A stretch of 64,000 nucleotides of DNA from Streptomyces sp. TSRI0281. Its GTDB lineage: Bacteria; Actinomycetota; Actinomycetes; Streptomycetales; Streptomycetaceae. Under the pieces are notes generated by a model. It ran no database searches. It was given only the letters and a program-made list of their open reading frames with translations, and was not told the DNA's origin. Each line of letters opens with the position of its first letter. The first letter of the stretch is position 1. Location: assembly GCF_001905125.1 (NCBI RefSeq), contig NZ_LWLE01000037.1, forward strand, positions 62,001 through 126,000, read 5' to 3'. Shown piece by piece: positions 48,702 to 58,262 of the stretch. The position numbers were made by a program, and so were the translations under genes.

Positions 48702-49088
48702 ATGGCATTCCTGGTCGAGTTGCCCGTGTCCGGTACGAGCGAGAATGCGGGATCCGCTCCTCCTGACGCGAACAGCACCGTCAAGGTCCAGATCGACGAG
48801 ACGGCGGACGGTCTGGTCCAGGTCGCACGTCCCGGACAGGTCGTGGCGCGTGCGACCCGGTCGCTCGACGACATGCTGGCCGGGATCCGGCCGGTCGCGG
48901 AGAGCTTCGTGGACGGTTTCCGCGACATGGAACGCCAACCGGACGAGATCGGCGTCGAATTCGGGCTGTCCCTGTCGGCCGAGGCCGACATGGTGATCTC
49001 CCGGACGACCGGCCAGGCCAACTTCAAGGTCACGCTCACCTGGCGCAACCAGCCGTCCGGCGACCCCTCTGCGGACGCGACGGGCTGA
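48702..49088 (+). CDS. Trypco1 (CU044_2847-family) protein, copy 1
   Basis: A 128-residue protein with the complete Trypco1 domain: VELPVSG and VKVQIDETADG strands, then RPGQVVARATRSLDDMLAGI and RPVAESFVDGFRDM helices, then PDEIGVEFGLSLSAEADMV and GQANFKVTLTWRN. Trypco domains are known from actinobacterial conflict systems as small partners of trypsin-like proteases in ATP-dependent systems; a role as substrate, adaptor or inhibitor is discussed but unproven. A strong ribosome site (GGAGGGGGAA) precedes ATG 48702, and the protease-STAND gene begins 2 bases after its stop. Confidence 0.85.
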   Translation: MAFLVELPVSGTSENAGSAPPDANSTVKVQIDETADGLVQVARPGQVVARATRSLDDMLAGIRPVAESFVDGFRDMERQPDEIGVEFGLSLSAEADMVISRTTGQANFKVTLTWRNQPSGDPSADATG

Positions 49089-49090
49089 CG

Positions 49091-52000
49091 GTGTCCGCGT
49101 TACCGTCGCGAAGCGCGCGGGGTTCGGGCCCTCAATCCCTGGACGCGGCTGTGCTGCGTGTCTTCGATGCCCGTGGTGAGGCGGTCGGTGTCGGTTTCCT
49201 GGTATCCGACACCCTTGCCCTGACCTGTGCGCACGTGGTCTCCGCCGCCCTCGGAACCCATCCCGGCACCGCGCCGGAACCGGGCGCCCGCGTCCGGATC
49301 GACCTGCCCCTCGCCCCCACCGCAGCGGGCGACGCCACAGCACACTCGACCGCGGCCATCGAACACTGGGTGCCACCACGGACACCGGGTGCCGAACCCT
49401 CCGGCCCCGCCGATGTGGCCGTGCTGCGGCTGGAGACTCCGCTGCCCGGGGCGGGACCGGTCCGGCTGGTGGACGCGGAAGAACTCTGGGACCACCGCGT
49501 CCGGGCCTTCGGACTGCCCGCAGGACGTCCGGGCGGAGTCTGGCACGCCGGGATACTCCGGGCCCGACAAGCGGACGGCTGGGTACAGGCAGACCTCGCA
49601 GGCAGCGGATATCCGGTGTCCAGGGGGTTCAGCGGCGGACCGGTGTGGGACGACCGGCTGGCCGGAGTGGTCGGCATGATCACCGTCGCCGAATCCGGTC
49701 AGCCACCGACCAGTTACCTCATCCCCACGAACGGTCTGCTCGCAGCACATCCCGGGCTCAGCCCCCTCGTCATCCCTCCCTCACCGTTCCGCGGACTCAC
49801 CGCCTTCCAGGAAGCAGACGCGGCGGTCTTCCACGGCAGACAGGCCGAAAGCAACACAGTGGCCCAAGCCCTCGACCAACAGCGATGGGTCACCATCGTC
49901 GGGCCCTCCGGCTCCGGCAAGTCATCCCTCGCCCTGGCCGGCGTCACACCACGACTACGCGCAGAAGGCGCCCTGGTTGGGATCCTGCGTCCCGCAGCCG
50001 GAAACAGCCCCCTGTCAGCGCTCGCCGCGGCGCTGCTGCCCCTCCTGGAACCCGACCTGCCCGAGACCGAGCGGCCGGACCGGACCCTGGAACTCGCCGA
50101 TCTGTTGCGCCGACAGGGTCCGGCGGACGTCGTGGCCCGACTGCTCGAACTCCGGCGCGGCAGCCGACTTCTCATCGTGGTCGACCAGTTCGAGGAGGTC
50201 CTCGGCCTTGCACCCGCCTTCGTGGACGAGTTCGCCGACCTGCTCCTGGGCGCCGATCCGCTGCCGGGCACCGTCCGCGTACTGATCACGCTGCGAGCCG
50301 ACTTCCTCGGACCGGTGCTGGCCCATCCGCGGTTCGGCCCGAGAGTCGGGGGGCACCTGCACGCGCTCGCCCCGCTGGACGCCGGGCGCCTGCGCGAGGT
50401 GGTGACCGTACCCGTCGAGTCCGTCCCCGGGGTGTCCTACGAGCCCCATCTCGCCGAGCGCATCGTCACCGACATCGGCCCGGGACCGGGCGAACTGCCG
50501 CTCCTCGGCCTCACCCTCGACCTGCTGTGGCAGCGGCAGGAGAGCGGCCTGCTCACCCACCGGGCGTACGAGGAACTCGGCGGCGTCACCGGCGCGCTCG
50601 GCAACCACGCCGACCAGGTCTGGGCCGAGCACGTACCACCGGAGGACGAGGAGGCTGCCAGACGGCTGTTCACCCGGCTCGTCCGGGTGCCGACAGGCGC
50701 ACCCGCACCGACGCGCCGGATGGCGCTCCGCACCGAACTGAACGTCGAGGAGTGGGGCATCGCCCAGCGGCTCGCGGGGACGCGGCTGCTGGTGACCGGT
50801 CGCAGTGCCGAGGGCACCGAAACGGTCGAGCTCGCGCACGAGGCACTGATCAGCGAATGGGACAGACTGGCCGACTGGACGACGGGAGACCGGGCGTTCC
50901 TGGAGTGGCGGGCCTCGCTCCAACAGGACATGGACGGCTGGGAACGCGCCTCGCACGCAACGCAGTTGCTGCCCACGACCTTGCAACTCGCCCAATCCGA
51001 GCAGTGGCTGAGCGAGCGCGGCGACGAACTCACCGACCTCGAACGGCACTACCTGGATGCCGGGCGCGCCCATCGCCGCGCGGGAGTCCGCAGGCGACGG
51101 GCCGTGCGGTCGGGCATCAGCCTTGTCGTGCTGCTGGTCCTGGTGGCCCTGTCGCTGTTCTTCGCCGAGCGGCAGGAGAGCCGGGACCGCGCCGCGTCCG
51201 CCGCCTCCCGCGCTCTCGCGCTGGCCGCGGAGGACGAGACGAGCACCGATCCGGCGCTCGGCGTCCTGATGGCCCTGGCCGCCCACCGGACCGCTCCGAC
51301 GCAGGAGGCCCGCAACCAACTTCTGCGCCAGTACCTGCGGTACGAGGGCTACGACCAGGTGCTGTCCGGCATGCTGGGCACGGTCAGGGCCTTCACCACC
51401 AGCCGGGACGGCAATGTGGTGCTCGCCGTCTCGCAACTGGGCCGGGCCACGCTGTACGTCGGGGCCACCTCCGGAGCCGTGCACAGCGCACAGGTGCCCT
51501 CGACCGGGCAGGTCCTGCACGTCACGGTGTCGGCGGACGGAAAGCGCGTCGCCTCCATCCAGGCGGACGGAAAGGCCGCATGGTTCGAGGTGGACGCAGC
51601 CGACGCCGACAGCCCCCTCGGCCCGGTGCAGAGACTGCCCGACGCGCCGGGCATCGGCATCGGCTGGGACGAAGCCGGGGCGCGTTCCGCCATGTCGGCG
51701 GACGGCCGGATGCTCGCCGCACGGGTCCGGGACCGTCTGGTGTGGTGGAACCTGGGCAGCTCCACCCTCGCCGGTGATGCGCCCGTTCACATGGACATGT
51801 CCACCGCCCTCTGGTTCGGCCCGGAGGGGCGGACACTGCTCACCACGGTCTACGAGGCATCGGGGAAACAGAGCCTGCAGTCCTTCGACATGGCCACCGG
51901 CCGCCCCACGGAACTCCTGACCGGCGCGGAGGACATCTACATCTCCGGGGATCACCGGACCGCCGTTGTCTGCCGCCGGGAGGACGAACTGACCGTCATC

Positions 52001-53407
52001 AGCCGCCACCGGACCTCCGACGGAACCGGCATCGGTCACCCCTACCGTGAGCGGGACAAGAAGTACACCACCGACCTGTGCACGGTGGACGCCGTCGACG
52101 TGACGGGCCGGCGCATCGCACTCGGCTGGGGCGAGGGACTGCGCGTCGTGGACATGAACACGAGTGAGACGATCACCGACATGCCCCAGCCGGGATCGTC
52201 GATGGACTTCATGGCCTCCCCCGTCCTCCTGGAGTCGCACGGCAAGCTCCTCTACGCGGGCTATCAGGATTCGATGATCGCCTTTGTGCGACTGGCCCCC
52301 GGCAAGGTCCTGCCCGAGACCGCGCAGCACCGGCTCACCGCCGACGGGAAGCGGACACTCAGCGTCCTGGAGGACGGCTCCCGGCTGGAACTGCGCCCGG
52401 CGGATCAGGAACACAGCGGGCGCGTGGTCGCGCAGGCGCCTCGCGCGAAGCCGTACTGGGCGCCCGAGGAAACCGATGTACTCACCCTCGACCCGGCCGG
52501 CAAGCTCGTCGCCGATCGCGAGGGCAAGAACGTGGTGGTCGTCCGGGACGCGTCGACGCTGCGGAAGGCTGCCACCGTGGCCACCCCCGCGCCGCCGGAA
52601 CGACGGCCGGGCCCCCAGAAGCCCCGCGACCTCGATGTCGGCGGGGCGCTCAGTTGGCGTGGGTCGAAGTACGAGTTCCGCTACTTCTTCGACGACACCG
52701 GCCGCCTGATGACCGTCTCCGGCACCGTCGTCCAGCAGTGGGACGCGCGTACGGGCCGGCAGCTCGCCCGCTTCGATGTCGGCGCCCTGCGGCCGGACGG
52801 CGCCCCCGACGCGCCCGTGACGGTCGGCCCGTACCCGGCCCGGAACAAGATCTCCGTGATCGTTCAGGGGCAGCCCGGCATCCGCGTCGTCGACATCACG
52901 GACGGACGGACCACGGACCGGATCAGTACCGATGGCGACGTCCTCTCCGTCCAGTTCGACCGCAGCGGCAGGAACTTCGCGATCATGCACCGAGACACGG
53001 GTCTGGAGGTGTGGCAGCGGGACGATCCGCCGCACAGGGCGCTCGGCCCGCTGAGCACCGTCGGTGACGACAGGACCCCGTACCGCGCCGTCTTCCTCGA
53101 TGACGGCCGCTACCTGATCGCCGCCGACAACGCCGTACGGATCTACCGGATCGGGGAACGGGGCTACGACGAGTCGTACACGTTCGGCGACTCGCCCTAC
53201 GAGTCGCAGGAGTACTCGTTCCCGGACGTGTCGGAGGACGGGCGCACCGTGATCCAGAGTGCTCGCGGCGACGCGGGAAGGGCCCTGGTTCTCGACCCGG
53301 ACGTGTGGAGAGAGGAGCTGTGCCGCATCGTCGGCCGGCGCACGTTCACGGCCGGCGAACTCGACGCCCTCCCGGCGGAGACGAAAGCACAGCAGTTGTG
53401 CCCGTAA
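49091..53407 (+). CDS. Trypsin-like protease - nSTAND NTPase - TM - beta-propeller protein, copy 1
   Basis: A 1438-residue multidomain protein. Residues 15-215: trypsin-like serine protease with H48 (ALTCAHVV), D108 (GPADVAVLRLE) and S181 (GFSGGPVWDD). Residues 232-600: nSTAND1-type NTPase, Walker A IVGPSGSGKSSL (269-280), Walker B LLIVVDQFEEVL, sensor-like ITLRADFL and a winged-helix part ending VELAHEALISEWDRL. One membrane helix at about 673-691 (ISLVVLLVLVALSLFF) after a basic stretch, then 700-1438 beta-rich repeats with phrases like TTSRDGNVVLAV and MSADGRMLAARVRDRLVWWN, i.e. a WD40/YncE-like propeller sensor. So the ATP switch and protease are cytoplasmic and the propeller probably extracytoplasmic, unless the helix is a hairpin. 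GTG start, coupled to Trypco1. Confidence 0.9.
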   Translation: MSALPSRSARGSGPQSLDAAVLRVFDARGEAVGVGFLVSDTLALTCAHVVSAALGTHPGTAPEPGARVRIDLPLAPTAAGDATAHSTAAIEHWVPPRTPGAEPSGPADVAVLRLETPLPGAGPVRLVDAEELWDHRVRAFGLPAGRPGGVWHAGILRARQADGWVQADLAGSGYPVSRGFSGGPVWDDRLAGVVGMITVAESGQPPTSYLIPTNGLLAAHPGLSPLVIPPSPFRGLTAFQEADAAVFHGRQAESNTVAQALDQQRWVTIVGPSGSGKSSLALAGVTPRLRAEGALVGILRPAAGNSPLSALAAALLPLLEPDLPETERPDRTLELADLLRRQGPADVVARLLELRRGSRLLIVVDQFEEVLGLAPAFVDEFADLLLGADPLPGTVRVLITLRADFLGPVLAHPRFGPRVGGHLHALAPLDAGRLREVVTVPVESVPGVSYEPHLAERIVTDIGPGPGELPLLGLTLDLLWQRQESGLLTHRAYEELGGVTGALGNHADQVWAEHVPPEDEEAARRLFTRLVRVPTGAPAPTRRMALRTELNVEEWGIAQRLAGTRLLVTGRSAEGTETVELAHEALISEWDRLADWTTGDRAFLEWRASLQQDMDGWERASHATQLLPTTLQLAQSEQWLSERGDELTDLERHYLDAGRAHRRAGVRRRRAVRSGISLVVLLVLVALSLFFAERQESRDRAASAASRALALAAEDETSTDPALGVLMALAAHRTAPTQEARNQLLRQYLRYEGYDQVLSGMLGTVRAFTTSRDGNVVLAVSQLGRATLYVGATSGAVHSAQVPSTGQVLHVTVSADGKRVASIQADGKAAWFEVDAADADSPLGPVQRLPDAPGIGIGWDEAGARSAMSADGRMLAARVRDRLVWWNLGSSTLAGDAPVHMDMSTALWFGPEGRTLLTTVYEASGKQSLQSFDMATGRPTELLTGAEDIYISGDHRTAVVCRREDELTVISRHRTSDGTGIGHPYRERDKKYTTDLCTVDAVDVTGRRIALGWGEGLRVVDMNTSETITDMPQPGSSMDFMASPVLLESHGKLLYAGYQDSMIAFVRLAPGKVLPETAQHRLTADGKRTLSVLEDGSRLELRPADQEHSGRVVAQAPRAKPYWAPEETDVLTLDPAGKLVADREGKNVVVVRDASTLRKAATVATPAPPERRPGPQKPRDLDVGGALSWRGSKYEFRYFFDDTGRLMTVSGTVVQQWDARTGRQLARFDVGALRPDGAPDAPVTVGPYPARNKISVIVQGQPGIRVVDITDGRTTDRISTDGDVLSVQFDRSGRNFAIMHRDTGLEVWQRDDPPHRALGPLSTVGDDRTPYRAVFLDDGRYLIAADNAVRIYRIGERGYDESYTFGDSPYESQEYSFPDVSEDGRTVIQSARGDAGRALVLDPDVWREELCRIVGRRTFTAGELDALPAETKAQQLCP
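49154..49970 (+). repeat. Long direct repeat, copy A (protease to P-loop)
   Basis: Aligns without a gap to 53775-54591 (offset 4621). By hand count about 34 of 817 positions differ, fourteen of them within a linker stretch at 49741-49783 and four just before it. To the left of 49154 and right of about 49970 identity falls sharply. Confidence 0.9.
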
Positions 53408-53463
53408 CCCGGAGGCTGTCCGACGGACGCTGACGGTATTGGTGCCCGAGCGAAGGGGGACGC

Positions 53464-53709
53464 ATGGCGTATCCGGTCGAACTTCCCGTGTCCGGAGCCG
53501 GTGGGGCGGCGGGCCCCACACCCCAGGACCGGACGGAAACGGTCCAGGTGAAGATCGAGGAGGCGCCCGACGGCCCCGACGAGGTCGGCGTCGACTTCGG
53601 CCTTGCCCTGTCGGCCGAGGCCGACGGGGTGATCTCCCGGTCCACGGGTCAGGCCGACCACACGGTGCCTCCGGCGTGGCGTCGGCCGTCGGAAGGGGCA
53701 GCCGAGTGA
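53464..53709 (+). CDS. Trypco1 (CU044_2847-family) protein, copy 2, internally deleted
   Basis: An 81-residue shortened copy: MAYPVELPVSG and VKIEEAPDG match copy 1, then the chain jumps directly to PDEVGVDFGLALSAEADGVI. Forty-two residues, i.e. the whole central helical part, are missing in frame. The C-terminal strand is also altered (ADHTVPPAWRRPS versus ANFKVTLTWRNQPS in copy 1). It has a fair ribosome site and its TGA overlaps the GTG of the second giant gene. Whether the protein still folds is doubtful; it may now serve mainly to couple translation. Confidence 0.75.
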   Translation: MAYPVELPVSGAGGAAGPTPQDRTETVQVKIEEAPDGPDEVGVDFGLALSAEADGVISRSTGQADHTVPPAWRRPSEGAAE

Positions 53710-56700
53710 CGCCGTCGGAGGGGCCGGACCGGCAGTCGGCGGGCATCGGACCGAGGGCGCTGGACAGGGCGCTGCTGCGTGTCCTCGATGGCCGTGGTGA
53801 GGCGGTCGGTGTCGGTTTCCTGGTATCCGACACCCTTGCCCTGACCTGTGCGCACGTGGTCTCCGCCGCCCTCGGAACCCATCCCGGCACCGCGCCGGAA
53901 CCGGGCGCCCGCGTCCGGATCGACCTGCCCCTCGCCCCCACCGCAGCGGGCAGCACCACAGCACACTCGACCGCGGCCATCGAACACTGGGTGCCACCAC
54001 GGACACCGGGTGCCGAACCCTCCGGCCCCGCCGACGTCGCGGTACTGCGGCTGGAGACTCCACTGCCCGGGGCGGGACCGGTCCGGCTGGTGGACGCGGA
54101 AGAACTCTGGGACCACCGCGTCCGGGCCTTCGGACTGCCCGCAGGACGTCCGGGCGGAGTCTGGCACGCCGGGATACTCCGGGCCCGACAAGCGGACGGC
54201 TGGGTACAGGCAGACCTCGCAGGCAGCGGATATCCGGTGTCCAGGGGGTTCAGCGGCGGACCGGTGTGGGACGACCGGCTCGCCGGAGTGGTCGGCATGA
54301 TCACCGTCGCCGAATCCGGTCAGCCACCGACCAGTTACCTCATCCCGACAAGCAGTCTGCTCACGGCCCATCCCGAAGTGGGCCCTCTCGTACACCCCCC
54401 TTCACCGTTCCGCGGACTCACAGCCTTCCTGGAAGCAGACGCGGCGGTCTTCCACGGCAGACAGGCCGAAAGCAACACAGTGGCCCAAGCCCTCCACGAA
54501 CAGCGATGGGTCACCATCGTCGGGCCCTCCGGCTCCGGCAAGTCATCCCTCGCCCTGGCCGGCGTCACACCACGACTACGCACAGAAGGCGCAGCCGTGG
54601 TCGTCGTGCGGCCCGCGTCCGGAAGCAGCCCCATGGCAGCCCTGGCCGCCGCGCTGCTGCCGCTCCTGGAACCCGACCTGCCCGAGACCCGTCGGCTGGC
54701 TCGGATACCCCAACTGTGCGACGTACTGAGGCAACAGGGCCTGTCCGAGACGGCAGCACGGTTGCTCGAAGTCCGGAGCGGCAGCCGACTCCTCATCGTG
54801 GTCGACCAGTTGGAGGAACTGCTCCAGCAGCCGCCGGACGCCGTGAACGAACTGGCCGACGTGCTGTTCGACCCTCCCACCCTGCCGCCCGCCGTCCGGG
54901 TGCTGGCCACCTTGCGCGCGGACTTCCTGGAACCCGTCCTCGCCCACCCTCGCCTCGGACCCGTCGTCGGCCGGCACCTCCTCGCGCTCGCACCGCTGGG
55001 CGAGGACGGGCTGCGCGACATCGTGACCGGACCTGTCGACAACCTCCCCGGGGTGTCCTACGAGCGCCACCTCGCCGAACGCATCCTCACCGAAACCGGA
55101 ACCGAACCAGGCGCACTGCCACTCCTCGCCCTCACCCTCGACCTGCTGTGGCGGCGGCAGGAGGACGGCGTTCTCACCCACCGGGCGTACGAGGAACTCG
55201 GCGGCGTCAGCGGCGCGCTCGGCAACCACGCCGACCGGGTCTGGGCCGAGCACGTACCACCGGAGGACGAGGAAACGGCCCGTCGGCTGTTCACCCAGCT
55301 CGTCCGGCTGCCGCTCGGCGCCGCGGTGGCGACGCGGCGCCTCGCGCGGCGTGGCGACCTCAGCGAGGATCAGTGGCGCATCGCCCAGCGGCTCGCCACA
55401 CACACCCGGCTCCTTGTGACCGACCGCAGCGCCGAGGGCACGGAGACGGTGGAGCTCACGCACGAGGCGCTGATCGGCGCATGGGGAAAGCTGGCCGCGT
55501 GGGTGGCCGAGGACCGCTCGTTCCTCGGGTGGCGGGAGTCCGTACGGCACGAGATGGACCGCTGGCAGCAGACCGAGCACTCCCCCGCACACCTGCCGAC
55601 CACCGCCGCGATGGCCGGCACCGAGCGCTGGCTGCCGGACCGGGACGCGGCGCTGAGCGAGGCCGAGCGGAACTACCTGGCGGCCGGACGGGCCCACCGC
55701 CGCACCCGAGCCCGCCGTCGCAGGGCCCTGTTCTCGGGGCTGGCCACGGCCGTGGCGTTCGCCCTGGTGATCGGCATGCTCTTCGTCGCGGAACGCCGGA
55801 ACAGCCAGGAGCGCGCAGCCCTCGGCGCCTCACGTGCCCTCGCCCGGACCGCGCAGGAGTCGACGGTCACCGATCCCGCTCGCGCCGCTCTGCTCTCCCT
55901 CGCCGCGTACGAAACGGCCCCGACCCAGGAGGCCGAGAACGAGTTGCTGCGGCAGTACCTCCACAACACGAACTACGACCGGGTGCTCTCCGGCAGCCTC
56001 GGGGAGAACGTCTTCGACAAGAGCCGGGACGGCAATGTGGTCCTCGCGGGGTCCAGGCGCTCCGGGGCCACCCTGTTCGTGCAGGCGCTGACCGGGCGGG
56101 TGCGCAGCGTGCGGGTGCCTTCCAGCGACGAGGTCCAGTACGTCATGGTGTCGGCCGACGGGAAGCGCGCCGCGTACTTCCAGCAGGACGGGAAGGCCGC
56201 CTGGTTCGAAGTGCGGGCCGACGCGGAGCAGCCCGCGGGCCCGCTGCACAGACTGCCCGACGCCCCTGGCAGCGGCACGGACTGGAGCGGCACGGTCACC
56301 CCCTCCATGTCGCTAGACGGCAGGATGATCGTCGCCCACGTCCACAAGCGGATCGCGTGGTGGAACCTGGACAGCGGCCCCCACGGCGCCCTCGCCGGAA
56401 ACCTCCCGGCGCCCAAGGGCCTCGAATTCAGGCTGTGGCCGGCCGCCGACAACCGGACGCTGCTGGTACCCGTGTACAAGCGGTTCCGTGCGTTCGGGCA
56501 GGGGGAGAAAGCCAGTCTGCTCGCCCTCGACCTCATCACCGGCAAAGGCCGGATGCTGGTCCGGGCCGACGCGGACCAGATCCGGCTCTCCGGCGACCGG
56601 ACCACGGCGATCCTGTGTCAGGTGCGGGGAGGGACCGCCGAGGTGACCGTCCACCGGACCCGGGACGGCGCCCTGCGGGGACGCACCTACCGGGAGAAGA

Positions 56701-58079
56701 ACAAGGACTTCGCATCGGACGCGTGCATGGTGCAGGCCGTCGACGGCACCGGGCGCCGGGTCGCCATCAACTCGTCCAAGGGCCTCACCGTCGTGGACAT
56801 GCACAGCGGCGAGGTCATCTCCCGCAATGCCCTGCCTGCCGGGGCCTCCACGACGGCCAAGAGCAGCCCGATGCTCGTGGAGTCGGGCGGCAAGCTCTAC
56901 TACGTCCGCCACGACACGTCGCTGATCGGCTTCGTCCAGCTGCGCCCCGGCTACTGGTTCGCCGATGTCAGCCAGCAGTTGCTCACTCACGACGGCAAGT
57001 ACACGATCAGCGTCCTGGCGGACGGCTCCCGCATGCAGGTGCACCACGCGCGGAAGACCAGCGACCGCGTGCTCGCCGAGGCACCGCGCCGCAAGCCCTA
57101 CTGGGTGCCGGACCGCAGTGAGTCGATCGCCCTCGACCGCGGCGGACGACTCGTCGCTGACCACGAGGGCAGGAACATCGTCACGGTCCGCGATGCCACG
57201 ACGCTGCGCCGGACAGTGACCGTGACCACCGCCGAACCACCGCCGAAGCCAGTCACACCGCCGTCGCTCGGGGACATCGGACTCGGCGGGAACGGCGACG
57301 ACGAGAAGCCGCAGTGGGAATTCACCTACTTCTTCGACCACAGCGGAAAACTGATCACTGTCGCGGGGAACGTCGTGGAGCAGTGGGACGCGCGTACCGG
57401 CGAGCGGCTCGCCCGGTTCGACGCTTCAGCGGTCCGCTCCCGATTCGGAGGTGACAAGGGCGCGGTGATGATGATCGGCGCCTATCCCGCGCCGAACCGG
57501 ATCACCGTGATGGTCATGAACCGGCCCGGGATCCACATCGTCGACATCACCACCGGACGCACGACCGACACGGTGAAGACCGGCGACGACATTCTCGCCG
57601 CCCATTTCGACAGCAGCGGCAAGTACTTCGCGATTCTGCGCCGGGGCTCGGTGTTCGAGCTGTGGCGGCGCGGCAACCCCCCGCGCAAGGAGATCGGTCC
57701 GCTGCGCAGCATCGCGGAGTCGTCGTCCAGGCCGTACGCCGCAGGCTTCCTGGAGGGTGACGGACGCTATCTCATCGCCGCGAACAATGCCGTACGGATC
57801 TACCGGATCGGCGAGCGCGGCTACGAGGCCTTCTACTCGTTCAACGGCCCGCGCGGCAGCACGCTGGACGGGGAGCACGCGTTCATGGGCGCCTCCACAG
57901 ACGGCAGAACAGTGATCCACATCGGCCCGGACGGCAGTGGCGGCCCGCTGTATCTGAGCCCGGGGCGGTGGTACGGCGAGCTGTGCGACATCATCGGCCA
58001 CCGGGAGCTCACGCCCGAGGAACTGGACGTCCTCCCCGAGGAGCCGAGCACGCGGAAACCGTGTGCCGAGGACGAGTGA
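53706..58079 (+). CDS. Trypsin-like protease - nSTAND NTPase - TM - beta-propeller protein, copy 2
   Basis: A 1457-residue paralogue of the preceding giant protein with the same order: protease H50, D110, S183; Walker A at 273-282, Walker B LLIVVDQLEELL; NTPase end TVELTHEALIGAWGKL; basic stretch RRRRALFSG and a membrane helix (LATAVAFALVIGMLFV, about 675-695); then a propeller-like region with repeats such as SLDGRMIVAHVHKRIAWWNL and HSGKLITVAGNVVEQWDART. All catalytic residues are kept. It starts at GTG 53706 overlapping the shortened Trypco1 gene. Protease and P-loop are almost identical to copy 1 at DNA level while the NTPase tail and propeller have diverged, suggesting a common effector with a different sensed ligand. 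Confidence 0.9.
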   Translation: MTPSEGPDRQSAGIGPRALDRALLRVLDGRGEAVGVGFLVSDTLALTCAHVVSAALGTHPGTAPEPGARVRIDLPLAPTAAGSTTAHSTAAIEHWVPPRTPGAEPSGPADVAVLRLETPLPGAGPVRLVDAEELWDHRVRAFGLPAGRPGGVWHAGILRARQADGWVQADLAGSGYPVSRGFSGGPVWDDRLAGVVGMITVAESGQPPTSYLIPTSSLLTAHPEVGPLVHPPSPFRGLTAFLEADAAVFHGRQAESNTVAQALHEQRWVTIVGPSGSGKSSLALAGVTPRLRTEGAAVVVVRPASGSSPMAALAAALLPLLEPDLPETRRLARIPQLCDVLRQQGLSETAARLLEVRSGSRLLIVVDQLEELLQQPPDAVNELADVLFDPPTLPPAVRVLATLRADFLEPVLAHPRLGPVVGRHLLALAPLGEDGLRDIVTGPVDNLPGVSYERHLAERILTETGTEPGALPLLALTLDLLWRRQEDGVLTHRAYEELGGVSGALGNHADRVWAEHVPPEDEETARRLFTQLVRLPLGAAVATRRLARRGDLSEDQWRIAQRLATHTRLLVTDRSAEGTETVELTHEALIGAWGKLAAWVAEDRSFLGWRESVRHEMDRWQQTEHSPAHLPTTAAMAGTERWLPDRDAALSEAERNYLAAGRAHRRTRARRRRALFSGLATAVAFALVIGMLFVAERRNSQERAALGASRALARTAQESTVTDPARAALLSLAAYETAPTQEAENELLRQYLHNTNYDRVLSGSLGENVFDKSRDGNVVLAGSRRSGATLFVQALTGRVRSVRVPSSDEVQYVMVSADGKRAAYFQQDGKAAWFEVRADAEQPAGPLHRLPDAPGSGTDWSGTVTPSMSLDGRMIVAHVHKRIAWWNLDSGPHGALAGNLPAPKGLEFRLWPAADNRTLLVPVYKRFRAFGQGEKASLLALDLITGKGRMLVRADADQIRLSGDRTTAILCQVRGGTAEVTVHRTRDGALRGRTYREKNKDFASDACMVQAVDGTGRRVAINSSKGLTVVDMHSGEVISRNALPAGASTTAKSSPMLVESGGKLYYVRHDTSLIGFVQLRPGYWFADVSQQLLTHDGKYTISVLADGSRMQVHHARKTSDRVLAEAPRRKPYWVPDRSESIALDRGGRLVADHEGRNIVTVRDATTLRRTVTVTTAEPPPKPVTPPSLGDIGLGGNGDDEKPQWEFTYFFDHSGKLITVAGNVVEQWDARTGERLARFDASAVRSRFGGDKGAVMMIGAYPAPNRITVMVMNRPGIHIVDITTGRTTDTVKTGDDILAAHFDSSGKYFAILRRGSVFELWRRGNPPRKEIGPLRSIAESSSRPYAAGFLEGDGRYLIAANNAVRIYRIGERGYEAFYSFNGPRGSTLDGEHAFMGASTDGRTVIHIGPDGSGGPLYLSPGRWYGELCDIIGHRELTPEELDVLPEEPSTRKPCAEDE
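53775..54591 (+). repeat. Long direct repeat, copy B (protease to P-loop)
   Basis: Partner of 49154-49970; same length with no insertion or deletion. See that entry for the distribution of differences. Confidence 0.9.
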
Positions 58080-58104
58080 GGCCCGCCGCCCGCCGGGGCG
58101 GGAG

Positions 58105-58133
58105 CGGGATCGGGATCGGGATCGGGATCGGGA
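58105..58133. repeat. Hexanucleotide tandem repeat (CGGGAT)4.8
   Basis: CGGGAT is repeated four times plus five bases, 26 bases beyond the stop of the second giant gene, in a gap before the GNAT gene. Not coding. Probably slippage-prone simple sequence. Confidence 0.9.
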
Positions 58134-58262
58134 AGAACCTGCGGGACACAGCGACCTGTCGGCGGCGGGGAGAACGATCTCCGGCGGGCGTGGAGTGCGG
58201 CGGCGCGGGCACCCCCGCATAGGCTGACCGTCTCATCCGAGGCACCGCGACGAGGATCAACC

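Noticed and set aside
50015..54304. A 1429-codon open frame on the minus strand opposite the first giant gene
   Set aside because: Its composition is that of an antisense shadow in very high-GC DNA; it has no domain resemblance, no ribosome site and lies exactly opposite strongly coding sequence.
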